A stretch of 64,000 nucleotides of DNA from Mixophyes australis. Lineage: Eukaryota; Chordata; Amphibia; Anura; Limnodynastidae. Shown in pieces: positions 29,683-40,762 of the stretch. The position numbers and the translations under genes are program-made. How positions within the stretch are numbered: position 1 is the stretch's first letter; each line of letters starts with the position of its first letter. The DNA is taken from positions 70,966,940-71,030,939 of the forward strand of contig JAVHZZ010000006.1 in assembly GCA_036250195.1 (NCBI GenBank), given 5' to 3'. The notes under the pieces are model-generated. The model ran no database searches. It saw only the letters and a program-made list of their open reading frames with translations, and was not told the DNA's origin.

Positions 29683-29965
29683 ACTCATGAGCTTGCTTTC
29701 GTGAGCTCTAAGATCTGAAAAATGTCAATCAGATCAACAAAGCCTACAAATTCTGCATTTGAAAGCTGCATTTCAAAAAAAAATGTCAGGAGAAAAATCC
29801 GTAAAATGCTAAATTACATGCTATAACCACAAATCAGAAAAAGGTTGAATAAAGTGCTTAAGCGATAAAGTTGATTACAAATATTTACATTTTAATTGAG
29901 TTGCTATTTGTTCATTTCAACTGAATACCACAAAAATTTAGAGACAAGATCCAAACGTCTTATTT

Positions 29966-30047
29966 TGGCATCAGTGGGATTCAAAGACATACCTTCAAAA
30001 AAACACAAGCAAAAATTCAATCCCTTACACCAATGAGCCATGCTGCC
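29966..30047 (-). pseudogene. Decayed tRNA-Leu pseudogene (unit 30)
   Basis: Unit 30 copy. Confidence 0.75.
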
Positions 30048-30263
30048 ACCTTTGCTTTTCTATTTGTATGAAAAGTTGATAACATGATGAAATGTTAGTT
30101 ATGATGGTGCCTGGCGGTATATACATCACACTAAAATAATTTTCGTTTCTCTTCACTGTTTTCAAATCACTTTATTTCGAAATATTTTAAACCGGTTTGA
30201 GGAATGTCTTCGACACATGACTAAAGTTGCGATTTAGCTAAAATATACTTCCACCGGTAACAC

Positions 30264-30456
30264 CAGCTGAATTTCTCAACTCCAGTCCTCAGGACCCCTA
30301 ACAGTGCATGTTTTCCATATCTCCTTGCTTAAGCACAGGTGTATTCATAACTGACTGACACATTCTAACAGATCTACAGGTGGTATAATTATTTCCCTTG
30401 TCACCTGGAAAGCAAGCACTGTTAAGGGTCCTGAGGACTGGAGTTGATAAAAACTG
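30264..30456. mobile_element. hAT-like MITE (unit 30)
   Basis: Right terminus GATAAAAACTG. Confidence 0.7.
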
Positions 30457-30517
30457 ATCTTCATGCTTGAACGACATCTATACCGATGTCTGCACCTTCT
30501 CTTGGATCTAACGAAAA

Positions 30518-30599
30518 TGGCAGCAGTGGGATTTGAACCCACGCCTCTGAAGAGACTGGAGCCTTAATCCAGCGCCTTAGACCGCTCGGCCATGCTACC
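30518..30599 (-). tRNA. tRNA-Leu-AAG: tRNA-Leu (AAG), unit 30 slot 1
   Basis: Variable-arm loop TTCA. Confidence 0.94.
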
Positions 30600-30727
30600 A
30601 CTCATGATCTCTCTTTCGTGAGCTCTAAGATCTGACAATCAGAACAACAAAGCCTATAAATTCTGCATTTGAAAGCTGAGTATCTTCTTTATCTATACGT
30701 TGGAACCACATGAAGAACTAATAAAAA

Positions 30728-30809
30728 TTGCAGCAGTGGGATTTGAACCCACGCCTCCGAAGAGACTGGAGCCTAAATCCAGCGCCTTAGACCGCTCTGC
30801 CATTCTACC
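30728..30809 (-). tRNA. tRNA-Leu-TAG: tRNA-Leu (TAG), unit 30 slot 2, acceptor-stem mutant
   Basis: C72A, C6A and C12A, identical in type to 27346-27427. Confidence 0.78.
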
Positions 30810-31092
30810 ACTCATGAGCTTGCTTTCGTGAGCTCTAAGATCTGAAAAATGTCAATCAGATCAACAAAGCCTACAAATTCTGCATTTGAAAGCTGCATTT
30901 CAAAAAAAAATGTCAGGAGAAAAATCCGTAAAATGCTAAATTACATGCTATAACCACAAATCAGAAAAAGGTTGAATAAAGTGCTTAAGCGATAAAGTTG
31001 ATTACAAATATTTACATTTTAATTGAGTTGCTATTTGTTCATTTCAACTGAATATCACAAAAATTTAGAGACAAGATCCAAACATCTTATTT

Positions 31093-31174
31093 TGGCATCA
31101 GTGGGATTCAAAGACATACCTTCAAAAAAACACAAGCAAAAATTCAATCCCTTACACCAATGAGCCATGCTGCC
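31093..31174 (-). pseudogene. Decayed tRNA-Leu pseudogene (unit 31)
   Basis: Unit 31 copy; CATCTT marker in the left flank. Confidence 0.75.
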
Positions 31175-31390
31175 ACCTTTGCTTTTCTATTTGTATGAAA
31201 AGTTGATAACATGATGAAATGTTAGTTATGATGGTGCCTGGCGGTATATACATCACACTAAAATAATTTTCGTTTCTCTTCACTGTTTTCAAATCACTTT
31301 ATTTCGAAATATTTTAAACCGGTTTGAGGAATGTCTTCGACACATGACTAAAGTTGCGATTTAGCTAAAATATACTTCCACCGGTAACAC

Positions 31391-31583
31391 CAGCTGGATT
31401 TCTCAACTCCAGTCCTCAGGACCCCTAACAGTGCATGTTTTCCATATCTCCTTGCTTAAGCACAGGTGTATTCATAACTGACTGACACATTCTAACAGAT
31501 CTACAGGTGGTATAATTATTTCCCTTGTCACCTGGAAAGCAAGCACTGTTAAGGGTCCTGAGGACTGGAGTTGAGAAACACTG
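31391..31583. mobile_element. hAT-like MITE (unit 31)
   Basis: Full length, AAGGGTCC allele; the last unit of the long AAGGGTCC run that starts at unit 16. Confidence 0.7.
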
Positions 31584-31644
31584 ATCTACACGCTTGAACG
31601 ACATCTATACCGATGTCTGCACCTTCTCTTGGATCTAACGAAAA

Positions 31645-31726
31645 TGGCAGCAGTGGGATTTGAACCCACGCCTCCGAAGAGACTGGAGCCTTAATCCAGC
31701 GCCTTAGACCGCTCGGCCATGCTACC
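31645..31726 (-). tRNA. tRNA-Leu-AAG: tRNA-Leu (AAG), unit 31 slot 1
   Basis: Consensus body. Confidence 0.95.
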
Positions 31727-31854
31727 ACTCATGATCTCTCTTTCGTGAGCTCTAAGATCTGACAATCAGAACAACAAAGCCTATAAATTCTGCATTTGAA
31801 AGCTGAGTATCTTCTTTATCTATACGTTGGAACCACATGAAGAACTAATAAAAA

Positions 31855-31936
31855 TGGCAGCAGTGGGATTTGAACCCACGCCTCCGAAGAGACTGGAGCC
31901 TAAATCCAGCGCCTTAGACCGCTCGGCCATGCTACC
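31855..31936 (-). tRNA. tRNA-Leu-TAG: tRNA-Leu (TAG), unit 31 slot 2
   Basis: Consensus body. Confidence 0.95.
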
Positions 31937-32219
31937 ACTCATGAGCTTGCTTTCGTGAGCTCTAAGATCTGAAAAATGTCAATCAGATCAACAAAGCCTA
32001 CAAATTCTGCATTTGAAAGCTGCATTTCAAAAAAAAATGTCAGGAGAAAAATCCGTAAAATGCTAAATTACATGCTATAACCACAAATCAGAAAAAGGTT
32101 GAATAAAGTGCTTAAGCGATAAAGTTGATTACAAATATTTACATTTTAATTGAGTTGCTATTTGTTCATTTCAACTGAATACCACAAAAATTTAGAGACA
32201 AGATCCAAACGTCTTATTT

Positions 32220-32301
32220 TGGCATCAGTGGGATTCAAAGACATACCTTCAAAAAAACACAAGCAAAAATTCAATCCCTTACACCAATGAGCAATGCTGA
32301 T
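32220..32301 (-). pseudogene. Decayed tRNA-Leu pseudogene (unit 32), variant 5' end
   Basis: The 5' end reads ATCAGCATTGC instead of GGCAGCATGGC, so it has lost the first two acceptor bases and part of the A box. Confidence 0.73.
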
Positions 32302-32517
32302 ACCTTTGCTTTTCTATTTGTATGAAAAGTTGATAACATGATGAAATGTTAGTTATGATGGTGCCTGGCGGTATATACATCACACTAAAATAATTTTCGT
32401 TTCTCTTCACTGTTTTCAAATCACTTTATTTCGAAATATTTTAAACCGGTTTGAGGAATGTCTTCGACACATGACTAAAGTTGCGATTTAGCTAAAATAT
32501 ACTTCCACCGGTAACAC

Positions 32518-32710
32518 CAGCTGGATTTCTCAACTCCAGTCCTCAGGACCCCTAACAGTGCATGTTTTCCATATCTCCTTGCTTAAGCACAGGTGTATTC
32601 ATAACTGACTGACACATTCTAACAGATCTACAGGTGGTATAATTATTTCCCTTGTCACCTGGAAAGCAAGCACTGTTAGGGGCCCTGAGGACTGGAGTTG
32701 AGAAACACTG
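32518..32710. mobile_element. hAT-like MITE (unit 32)
   Basis: Full length, GGGGCCC allele. Confidence 0.7.
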
Positions 32711-32771
32711 ATCTTCACGCTTGAACGACATCTATACCGATGTCTGCACCTTCTCTTGGATCTAACGAAAA

Positions 32772-32853
32772 TGGCAGCAGTGGGATTTGAACCCACGCCT
32801 CCGAAGAGACTGGAGCCTTAATCCAGCGCCTTAGACCGCTCGGCCATGCTACC
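32772..32853 (-). tRNA. tRNA-Leu-AAG: tRNA-Leu (AAG), unit 32 slot 1
   Basis: Consensus body. Confidence 0.95.
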
Positions 32854-32981
32854 ACTCATGATCTCTCTTTCGTGAGCTCTAAGATCTGACAATCAGAACA
32901 ACAAAGCCTATAAATTCTGCATTTGAAAGCTGAGTATCTTCTTTATCTATACGTTGGAACCACATGAAGAACTAATAAAAA

Positions 32982-33063
32982 TGGCAGCAGTGGGATTTGA
33001 ACCCACGCCTCCGAAGAGACTGGAGCCTAAATCCAGCGCCTTAGACCGCTCGGCCATGCTACC
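32982..33063 (-). tRNA. tRNA-Leu-TAG: tRNA-Leu (TAG), unit 32 slot 2
   Basis: Consensus body. Confidence 0.95.
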
Positions 33064-33346
33064 ACTCATGAGCTTGCTTTCGTGAGCTCTAAGATCTGAA
33101 AAATGTCAATCAGATCAACAAAGCCTACAAATTCTGCATTTGAAAGCTGCATTTCAAAAAAAAATGTCAGGAGAAAAATCCGTAAAATGCTAAATTACAT
33201 GCTATAACCACAAATCAGAAAAAGGTTGAATAAAGTGCTTAAGCGATAAAGTTGATTACAAATATTTACATTTTAATTGAGTTGCTATTTGTTCATTTCA
33301 ACTGAATACCACAAAAATTTAGAGACAAGATCCAAACGTCTTATTT

Positions 33347-33428
33347 TGGCATCAGTGGGATTCAAAGACATACCTTCAAAAAAACACAAGCAAAAATTCA
33401 ATCCCTTACACCAATGAGCCATGCTGAT
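33347..33428 (-). pseudogene. Decayed tRNA-Leu pseudogene (unit 33), variant 5' end
   Basis: Starts AT instead of GG (+ strand GCTGATACC); shared with units 32 and 36. Confidence 0.73.
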
Positions 33429-33644
33429 ACCTTTGCTTTTCTATTTGTATGAAAAGTTGATAACATGATGAAATGTTAGTTATGATGGTGCCTGGCGGTA
33501 TATACATCACACTAAAATAATTTTCGTTTCTCTTCACTGTTTTCAAATCACTTTATTTAGAAATATTTTAAACCGGTTTGAGGAATGTCTTCGACACATG
33601 ACTAAAGTTGCGATTTAGCTAAAATATACTTCCACCGGTAACAC

Positions 33645-33837
33645 CAGCTGGATTTCTCAACTCCAGTCCTCAGGACCCCTAACAGTGCATGTTTTCCATA
33701 TCTCCTTGCTTAAGCACAGGTGTATTCATAACTGACTGACACATTCTAACAGATCTACAGGTGGTATAATTATTTCCCTTGTCACCTGGAAAGCAAGCAC
33801 TGTTAGGGGCCCTGAGGACTGGAGTTGAGAAACACTG
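33645..33837. mobile_element. hAT-like MITE (unit 33)
   Basis: Full length, GGGGCCC allele. Confidence 0.7.
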
Positions 33838-33898
33838 ATCTTCACGCTTGAACGACATCTATACCGATGTCTGCACCTTCTCTTGGATCTAACGAAAA

Positions 33899-33980
33899 TG
33901 GCAGCAGTGGGATTTGAACCCACGCCTCCGAAGAGACTGGAGCCTTAATCCAGCGCCTTAGACCGCTCGGCCATGCTACC
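33899..33980 (-). tRNA. tRNA-Leu-AAG: tRNA-Leu (AAG), unit 33 slot 1
   Basis: Consensus body. Confidence 0.95.
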
Positions 33981-34108
33981 ACTCATGATCTCTCTTTCGT
34001 GAGCTCTAAGATCTGACAATCAGAACAACAAAGCCTATAAATTCTGCATTTGAAAGCTGAGTATCTTCTTTATCTATACGTTGGAACCACATGAAGAACT
34101 AATAAAAA

Positions 34109-34190
34109 TGGCAGCAGTGGGATTTGAACCCACACCTCCGAAGAGACTGGAGCCTAAATCCAGCGCCTTAGACCGCTCGGCCATGCTACC
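34109..34190 (-). tRNA. tRNA-Leu-TAG: tRNA-Leu (TAG), unit 33 slot 2
   Basis: C48T allele. Confidence 0.93.
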
Positions 34191-34473
34191 ACTCATGAGC
34201 TTGCTTTCGTGAGCTCTAAGATCTGAAAAATGTCAATCAGATCAACAAAGCCTACAAATTCTGCATTTGAAAGCTGCATTTCAAAAAAAAATGTCAGGAG
34301 AAAAATCCGTAAAATGCTAAATAACATGCTATAACCACAAATCAGAAAAAGGTTGAATAAAGTGCTTAAGCGATAAAGTTGATTACAAATATTTACATTT
34401 TAATTGAGTTGCTATTTGTTCATTTCAACTGAATATCACAAAAATTTAGAGACAAGATCCAAACGTCTTATTT

Positions 34474-34555
34474 TGGCATCAGTGGGATTCAAAGACATAC
34501 CTTCAAAAAAACACAAGCAAAAATTCAATCCCTTACACCAATGAGCCATGCTGCC
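34474..34555 (-). pseudogene. Decayed tRNA-Leu pseudogene (unit 34)
   Basis: Unit 34 copy. Confidence 0.75.
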
Positions 34556-34771
34556 ACCTTTGCTTTTCTATTTGTATGAAAAGTTGATAACATGATGAAA
34601 TGTTAGTTATGATGGTGCCTGGCGGTATATACATCACACTAAAATAATTTTCGTTTCTCTTCACTGTTTTCAATTCACTTTATTTCGAAATATTTTAAAC
34701 CGGTTTGAGGAATGTCTTCGACACATGACTAAAGTTGCGATTTAGCTAAAATATACTTCCACCGGTAACAC

Positions 34772-34964
34772 CAGCTGGATTTCTCAACTCCAGTCCTCAG
34801 GACCCCTAACAGTGCATGTTTTCCATATCTCCTTGCTTAAGCACAGGTGTATTCATAACTGACTGACACATTCTAACAGATCTACAGGTGGTATAATTAT
34901 TTCCCTTGTCACCTGGAAAGCAAGCACTGTTAGGGGCCCTGAGGACTGGAGTTGAGAAACACTG
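34772..34964. mobile_element. hAT-like MITE (unit 34)
   Basis: Full length, GGGGCCC allele; spacer marker TTTTCAATTC is shared with unit 37. Confidence 0.7.
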
Positions 34965-35025
34965 ATCTTCACGCTTGAACGACATCTATACCGATGTCTG
35001 CACCTTCTCTTGGATCTAACGAAAA

Positions 35026-35107
35026 TGGCAGCAGTGGGATTTGAACCCACGCCTCCGAAGAGACTGGAGCCTTAATCCAGCGCCTTAGACCGCTCGGCCA
35101 TGCTACC
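35026..35107 (-). tRNA. tRNA-Leu-AAG: tRNA-Leu (AAG), unit 34 slot 1
   Basis: Consensus body. Confidence 0.95.
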
Positions 35108-35235
35108 ACTCATGATCTCTCTTTCGTGAGCTCTAAGATCTGACAATCAGAACAACAAAGCCTATAAATTCTGCATTTGAAAGCTGAGTATCTTCTTTAT
35201 CTATACGTTGGAACCACATGAAGAACTAATAAAAA

Positions 35236-35317
35236 TGGCAGCAGTGGGATTTGAACCCACGCCTCCGAAGAGACTGGAGCCTAAATCCAGCGCCTTAGAC
35301 CGCTCGGCCATGCTACC
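35236..35317 (-). tRNA. tRNA-Leu-TAG: tRNA-Leu (TAG), unit 34 slot 2
   Basis: Consensus body. Confidence 0.95.
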
Positions 35318-35600
35318 ACTCATGAGCTTGCTTTCGTGAGCTCTAAGATCTGAAAAATGTCAATCAGATCAACAAAGCCTACAAATTCTGCATTTGAAAG
35401 CTGCATTTCAAAAAAAAATGTCAGGAGAAAAATCCGTAAAATGCTAAATAACATGCTATAACCACAAATCAGAAAAAGGTTGAATAAAGTGCTTAAGCGA
35501 TAAAGTTGATTACAAATATTTACATTTTAATTGAGTTGCTATTTGTTCATTTCAACTGAATATCACAAAAATTTAGAGACAAGATCCAAACGTCTTATTT

Positions 35601-35682
35601 TGGCATCAGTGGGATTCAAAGACATACCTTCAAAAAAACACAAGCAAAAATTCAATCCCTTACACCAATGAGCCATGCTGCC
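35601..35682 (-). pseudogene. Decayed tRNA-Leu pseudogene (unit 35)
   Basis: Unit 35 copy. Confidence 0.75.
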
Positions 35683-35898
35683 ACCTTTGCTTTTCTATTT
35701 GTATGAAAAGTTGATAACATGATGAAATGTTAGTTATGATGGTGCCTGGCGGTATATACATCACACTAAAATAATTTTCGTTTCTCTTCACTGTTTTCAA
35801 ATCACTTTATTTCGAAATATTTTAAACCGGTTTGAGGAATGTCTTCGACACATGACTAAAGTTGCGATTTAGCTAAAATATACTTCCACCGGTAACAC

Positions 35899-36004
35899 CA
35901 GCTGGATTTCTCAACTCCAGTCCTCAGGACCCCTAACAGTGCATGTTTTCCATATCTCCTTGCTTAAGCACAGGTGTATTCATAACTGACTGACACATTC
36001 TAAC
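35899..36004. mobile_element. hAT-like MITE (unit 35), 95-bp right deletion
   Basis: ATTCTAAC joins directly to GCTTGAACGAC, removing the right inverted repeat and the CACTG end. The tRNA genes are untouched. Same junction in units 38, 41 and 45. Confidence 0.7.
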
Positions 36005-36057
36005 GCTTGAACGACATCTATACCGATGTCTGCACCTTCTCTTGGATCTAACGAAAA

Positions 36058-36139
36058 TGGCAGCAGTGGGATTTGAACCCACGCCTCCGAAGAGACTGGA
36101 GCCTTAATCCAGCGCCTTAGACCGCTCGGCCATGCTACC
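36058..36139 (-). tRNA. tRNA-Leu-AAG: tRNA-Leu (AAG), unit 35 slot 1
   Basis: Consensus body; no complete MITE downstream. Confidence 0.95.
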
Positions 36140-36267
36140 ACTCATGATCTCTCTTTCGTGAGCTCTAAGATCTGACAATCAGAACAACAAAGCCTATAAA
36201 TTCTGCATTTGAAAGCTGAGTATCTTCTTTATCTATACGTTGGAACCACATGAAGAACTAATAAAAA

Positions 36268-36349
36268 TGGCAGCAGTGGGATTTGAACCCACGCCTCCGA
36301 AGAGACTGGAGCCTAAATCCAGCGCCTTAGACCGCTCGGCCATGCTACC
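36268..36349 (-). tRNA. tRNA-Leu-TAG: tRNA-Leu (TAG), unit 35 slot 2
   Basis: Consensus body. Confidence 0.95.
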
Positions 36350-36632
36350 ACTCATGAGCTTGCTTTCGTGAGCTCTAAGATCTGAAAAATGTCAATCAGA
36401 TCAACAAAGCCTACAAATTCTGCATTTGAAAGCTGCATTTCAAAAAAAAATGTCAGGAGAAAAATCCGTAAAATGCTAAATAACATGCTATAACCACAAA
36501 TCAGAAAAAGGTTGAATAAAGTGCTTAAGCGATAAAGTTGATTACAAATATTTACATTTTAATTGAGTTGCTATTTGTTCATTTCAACTGAATACCACAA
36601 AAATTTAGAGACAAGATCCAAACGTCTTATTT

Positions 36633-36714
36633 TGGCATCAGTGGGATTCAAAGACATACCTTCAAAAAAACACAAGCAAAAATTCAATCCCTTACACCAA
36701 TGAGCCATGCTGAT
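36633..36714 (-). pseudogene. Decayed tRNA-Leu pseudogene (unit 36), variant 5' end
   Basis: AT instead of GG at the 5' end, as in unit 33. Confidence 0.73.
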
Positions 36715-36930
36715 ACCTTTGCTTTTCTATTTGTATGAAAAGTTGATAACATGATGAAATGTTAGTTATGATGGTGCCTGGCGGTATATACATCACACTA
36801 AAATAATTTTCGTTTCTCTTCACTGTTTTCAAATCACTTTATTTAGAAATATTTTAAACCGGTTTGAGGAATGTCTTCGACACATGACTAAAGTTGCGAT
36901 TTAGCTAAAATATACTTCCACCGGTAACAC

Positions 36931-37123
36931 CAGCTGGATTTCTCAACTCCAGTCCTCAGGACCCCTAACAGTGCATGTTTTCCATATCTCCTTGCTTAAG
37001 CACAGGTGTATTCATAACTGACTGACACATTCTAACAGATCTACAGGTGGTATAATTATTTCCCTTGTCACCTGGAAAGCAAGCACTGTTAGGGGCCCTG
37101 AGGACTGGAGTTGAGAAACACTG
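36931..37123. mobile_element. hAT-like MITE (unit 36)
   Basis: Full length, GGGGCCC allele. Confidence 0.7.
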
Positions 37124-37184
37124 ATCTTCACGCTTGAACGACATCTATACCGATGTCTGCACCTTCTCTTGGATCTAACGAAAA

Positions 37185-37266
37185 TGGCAGCAGTGGGATT
37201 TGAACCCACGCCTCCGAAGAGACTGGAGCCTTAATCCAGCGCCTTAGACCGCTCGGCCATGCTACC
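37185..37266 (-). tRNA. tRNA-Leu-AAG: tRNA-Leu (AAG), unit 36 slot 1
   Basis: Consensus body. Confidence 0.95.
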
Positions 37267-37394
37267 ACTCATGATCTCTCTTTCGTGAGCTCTAAGATCT
37301 GACAATCAGAACAACAAAGCCTATAAATTCTGCATTTGAAAGCTGAGTATCTTCTTTATCTATACGTTGGAACCACATGAAGAACTAATAAAAA

Positions 37395-37476
37395 TGGCAG
37401 CAGTGGGATTTGAACCCACACCTCCGAAGAGACTGGAGCCTAAATCCAGCGCCTTAGACCGCTCGGCCATGCTACC
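37395..37476 (-). tRNA. tRNA-Leu-TAG: tRNA-Leu (TAG), unit 36 slot 2
   Basis: C48T allele. Units 36-37 repeat the markers of units 33-34. Confidence 0.93.
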
Positions 37477-37759
37477 ACTCATGAGCTTGCTTTCGTGAGC
37501 TCTAAGATCTGAAAAATGTCAATCAGATCAACAAAGCCTACAAATTCTGCATTTGAAAGCTGCATTTCAAAAAAAAATGTCAGGAGAAAAATCCGTAAAA
37601 TGCTAAATAACATGCTATAACCACAAATCAGAAAAAGGTTGAATAAAGTGCTTAAGCGATAAAGTTGATTACAAATATTTACATTTTAATTGAGTTGCTA
37701 TTTGTTCATTTCAACTGAATATCACAAAAATTTAGAGACAAGATCCAAACGTCTTATTT

Positions 37760-37841
37760 TGGCATCAGTGGGATTCAAAGACATACCTTCAAAAAAACAC
37801 AAGCAAAAATTCAATCCCTTACACCAATGAGCCATGCTGCC
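37760..37841 (-). pseudogene. Decayed tRNA-Leu pseudogene (unit 37)
   Basis: Unit 37 copy. Confidence 0.75.
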
Positions 37842-38057
37842 ACCTTTGCTTTTCTATTTGTATGAAAAGTTGATAACATGATGAAATGTTAGTTATGATG
37901 GTGCCTGGCGGTATATACATCACACTAAAATAATTTTCGTTTCTCTTCACTGTTTTCAATTCACTTTATTTCGAAATATTTTAAACCGGTTTGAGGAATG
38001 TCTTCGACACATGACTAAAGTTGCGATTTAGCTAAAATATACTTCCACCGGTAACAC

Positions 38058-38250
38058 CAGCTGGATTTCTCAACTCCAGTCCTCAGGACCCCTAACAGTG
38101 CATGTTTTCCATATCTCCTTGCTTAAGCACAGGTGTATTCATAACTGACTGACACATTCTAACAGATCTACAGGTGGTATAATTATTTCCCTTGTCACCT
38201 GGAAAGCAAGCACTGTTAGGGGCCCTGAGGACTGGAGTTGAGAAACACTG
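38058..38250. mobile_element. hAT-like MITE (unit 37)
   Basis: Full length, GGGGCCC allele. Confidence 0.7.
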
Positions 38251-38311
38251 ATCTTCACGCTTGAACGACATCTATACCGATGTCTGCACCTTCTCTTGGA
38301 TCTAACGAAAA

Positions 38312-38393
38312 TGGCAGCAGTGGGATTTGAACCCACGCCTCCGAAGAGACTGGAGCCTTAATCCAGCGCCTTAGACCGCTCGGCCATGCTACC
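38312..38393 (-). tRNA. tRNA-Leu-AAG: tRNA-Leu (AAG), unit 37 slot 1
   Basis: Consensus body. Confidence 0.95.
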
Positions 38394-38521
38394 ACTCATG
38401 ATCTCTCTTTCGTGAGCTCTAAGATCTGACAATCAGAACAACAAAGCCTATAAATTCTGCATTTGAAAGCTGAGTATCTTCTTTATCTATACGTTGGAAC
38501 CACATGAAGAACTAATAAAAA

Positions 38522-38603
38522 TGGCAGCAGTGGGATTTGAACCCACGCCTCCGAAGAGACTGGAGCCTAAATCCAGCGCCTTAGACCGCTCGGCCATGCT
38601 ACC
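38522..38603 (-). tRNA. tRNA-Leu-TAG: tRNA-Leu (TAG), unit 37 slot 2
   Basis: Consensus body. Confidence 0.95.
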
Positions 38604-38886
38604 ACTCATGAGCTTGCTTTCGTGAGCTCTAAGATCTGAAAAATGTCAATCAGATCAACAAAGCCTACAAATTCTGCATTTGAAAGCTGCATTTCAAAAA
38701 AAAATGTCAGGAGAAAAATCCGTAAAATGCTAAATAACATGCTATAACCACAAATCAGAAAAAGGTTGAATAAAGTGCTTAAGCGATAAAGTTGATTACA
38801 AATATTTACATTTTAATTGAGTTGCTATTTGTTCATTTCAACTGAATATCACAAAAATTTAGAGACAAGATCCAAACGTCTTATTT

Positions 38887-38968
38887 TGGCATCAGTGGGA
38901 TTCAAAGACATACCTTCAAAAAAACACAAGCAAAAATTCAATCCCTTACACCAATGAGCCATGCTGCC
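38887..38968 (-). pseudogene. Decayed tRNA-Leu pseudogene (unit 38)
   Basis: Unit 38 copy. Confidence 0.75.
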
Positions 38969-39184
38969 ACCTTTGCTTTTCTATTTGTATGAAAAGTTGA
39001 TAACATGATGAAATGTTAGTTATGATGGTGCCTGGCGGTATATACATCACACTAAAATAATTTTCGTTTCTCTTCACTGTTTTCAAATCACTTTATTTCG
39101 AAATATTTTAAACCGGTTTGAGGAATGTCTTCGACACATGACTAAAGTTGCGATTTAGCTAAAATATACTTCCACCGGTAACAC

Positions 39185-39290
39185 CAGCTGGATTTCTCAA
39201 CTCCAGTCCTCAGGACCCCTAACAGTGCATGTTTTCCATATCTCCTTGCTTAAGCACAGGTGTATTCATAACTGACTGACACATTCTAAC
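39185..39290. mobile_element. hAT-like MITE (unit 38), 95-bp right deletion
   Basis: Same junction as at 36004. Confidence 0.7.
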
Positions 39291-39343
39291 GCTTGAACGA
39301 CATCTATACCGATGTCTGCACCTTCTCTTGGATCTAACGAAAA

Positions 39344-39425
39344 TGGCAGCAGTGGGATTTGAACCCACGCCTCCGAAGAGACTGGAGCCTTAATCCAGCG
39401 CCTTAGACCGCTCGGCCATGCTACC
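39344..39425 (-). tRNA. tRNA-Leu-AAG: tRNA-Leu (AAG), unit 38 slot 1
   Basis: Consensus body. Confidence 0.95.
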
Positions 39426-39553
39426 ACTCATGATCTCTCTTTCGTGAGCTCTAAGATCTGACAATCAGAACAACAAAGCCTATAAATTCTGCATTTGAAA
39501 GCTGAGTATCTTCTTTATCTATACGTTGGAACCACATGAAGAACTAATAAAAA

Positions 39554-39635
39554 TGGCAGCAGTGGGATTTGAACCCACGCCTCCGAAGAGACTGGAGCCT
39601 AAATCCAGCGCCTTAGACCGCTCGGCCATGCTACC
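39554..39635 (-). tRNA. tRNA-Leu-TAG: tRNA-Leu (TAG), unit 38 slot 2
   Basis: Consensus body. Confidence 0.95.
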
Positions 39636-39918
39636 ACTCATGAGCTTGCTTTCGTGAGCTCTAAGATCTGAAAAATGTCAATCAGATCAACAAAGCCTAC
39701 AAATTCTGCATTTGAAAGCTGCATTTCAAAAAAAAATGTCAGGAGAAAAATCCGTAAAATGCTAAATAACATGCTATAACCACAAATCAGAAAAAGGTTG
39801 AATAAAGTGCTTAAGCGATAAAGTTGATTACAAATATTTACATTTTAATTGAGTTGCTATTTGTTCATTTCAACTGAATATCACAAAAATTTAGAGACAA
39901 GATCCAAACGTCTTATTT

Positions 39919-40000
39919 TGGCATCAGTGGGATTCAAAGACATACCTTCAAAAAAACACAAGCAAAAATTCAATCCCTTACACCAATGAGCCATGCTGCC
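39919..40000 (-). pseudogene. Decayed tRNA-Leu pseudogene (unit 39)
   Basis: Unit 39 copy. Confidence 0.75.
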
Positions 40001-40216
40001 ACCTTTGCTTTTCTATTTGTATGAAAAGTTGATAACATGATGAAATGTTAGTTATGATGGTGCCTGGCGGTATATACATCACACTAAAATAATTTTCGTT
40101 TCTCTTCACTGTTTTCAAATCACTTTATTTCGAAATATTTTAAACCGGTTTGAGGAATGTCTTCGACACATGACTAAAGTTGCGATTTAGCTAAAATATA
40201 CTTCCACCGGTAACAC

Positions 40217-40409
40217 CAGCTGGATTTCTCAACTCCAGTCCTCAGGACCCCTAACAGTGCATGTTTTCCATATCTCCTTGCTTAAGCACAGGTGTATTCA
40301 TAACTGACTGACACATTCTAACAGATCTACAGGTGGTATAATTATTTCCCTTGTCACCTGGAAAGCAAGCACTGTTAGGGGCCCTGAGGACTGGAGTTGA
40401 GAAACACTG
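40217..40409. mobile_element. hAT-like MITE (unit 39)
   Basis: Full length, GGGGCCC allele. Confidence 0.7.
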
Positions 40410-40470
40410 ATCTTCACGCTTGAACGACATCTATACCGATGTCTGCACCTTCTCTTGGATCTAACGAAAA

Positions 40471-40552
40471 TGGCAGCAGTGGGATTTGAACCCACGCCTC
40501 CGAAGAGACTGGAGCCTTAATCCAGCGCCTTAGACCGCTCGGCCATGCTACC
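40471..40552 (-). tRNA. tRNA-Leu-AAG: tRNA-Leu (AAG), unit 39 slot 1
   Basis: Consensus body. Confidence 0.95.
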
Positions 40553-40680
40553 ACTCATGATCTCTCTTTCGTGAGCTCTAAGATCTGACAATCAGAACAA
40601 CAAAGCCTATAAATTCTGCATTTGAAAGCTGAGTATCTTCTTTATCTATACGTTGGAACCACATGAAGAACTAATAAAAA

Positions 40681-40762
40681 TGGCAGCAGTGGGATTTGAA
40701 CCCACGCCTCCGAAGAGACTGGAGCCTAAATCCAGCGCCTTAGACCGCTCGGCCATGCTACC
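40681..40762 (-). tRNA. tRNA-Leu-TAG: tRNA-Leu (TAG), unit 39 slot 2
   Basis: Consensus body. Confidence 0.95.

Larger units (their letters stand above)
28838..32219. repeat. 3382-bp three-unit block, copy B
   Basis: Units 29-31, duplicate of 25456-28837. One difference seen: GATCTACACG for GATCTTCACG after the last MITE. Confidence 0.88.
35601..38886. repeat. 3286-bp three-unit higher-order block, copy 1
   Basis: One 1032-bp unit with a truncated MITE followed by two 1127-bp units. The pattern repeats at 38887-42172 and 42173-45458. Confidence 0.85.
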
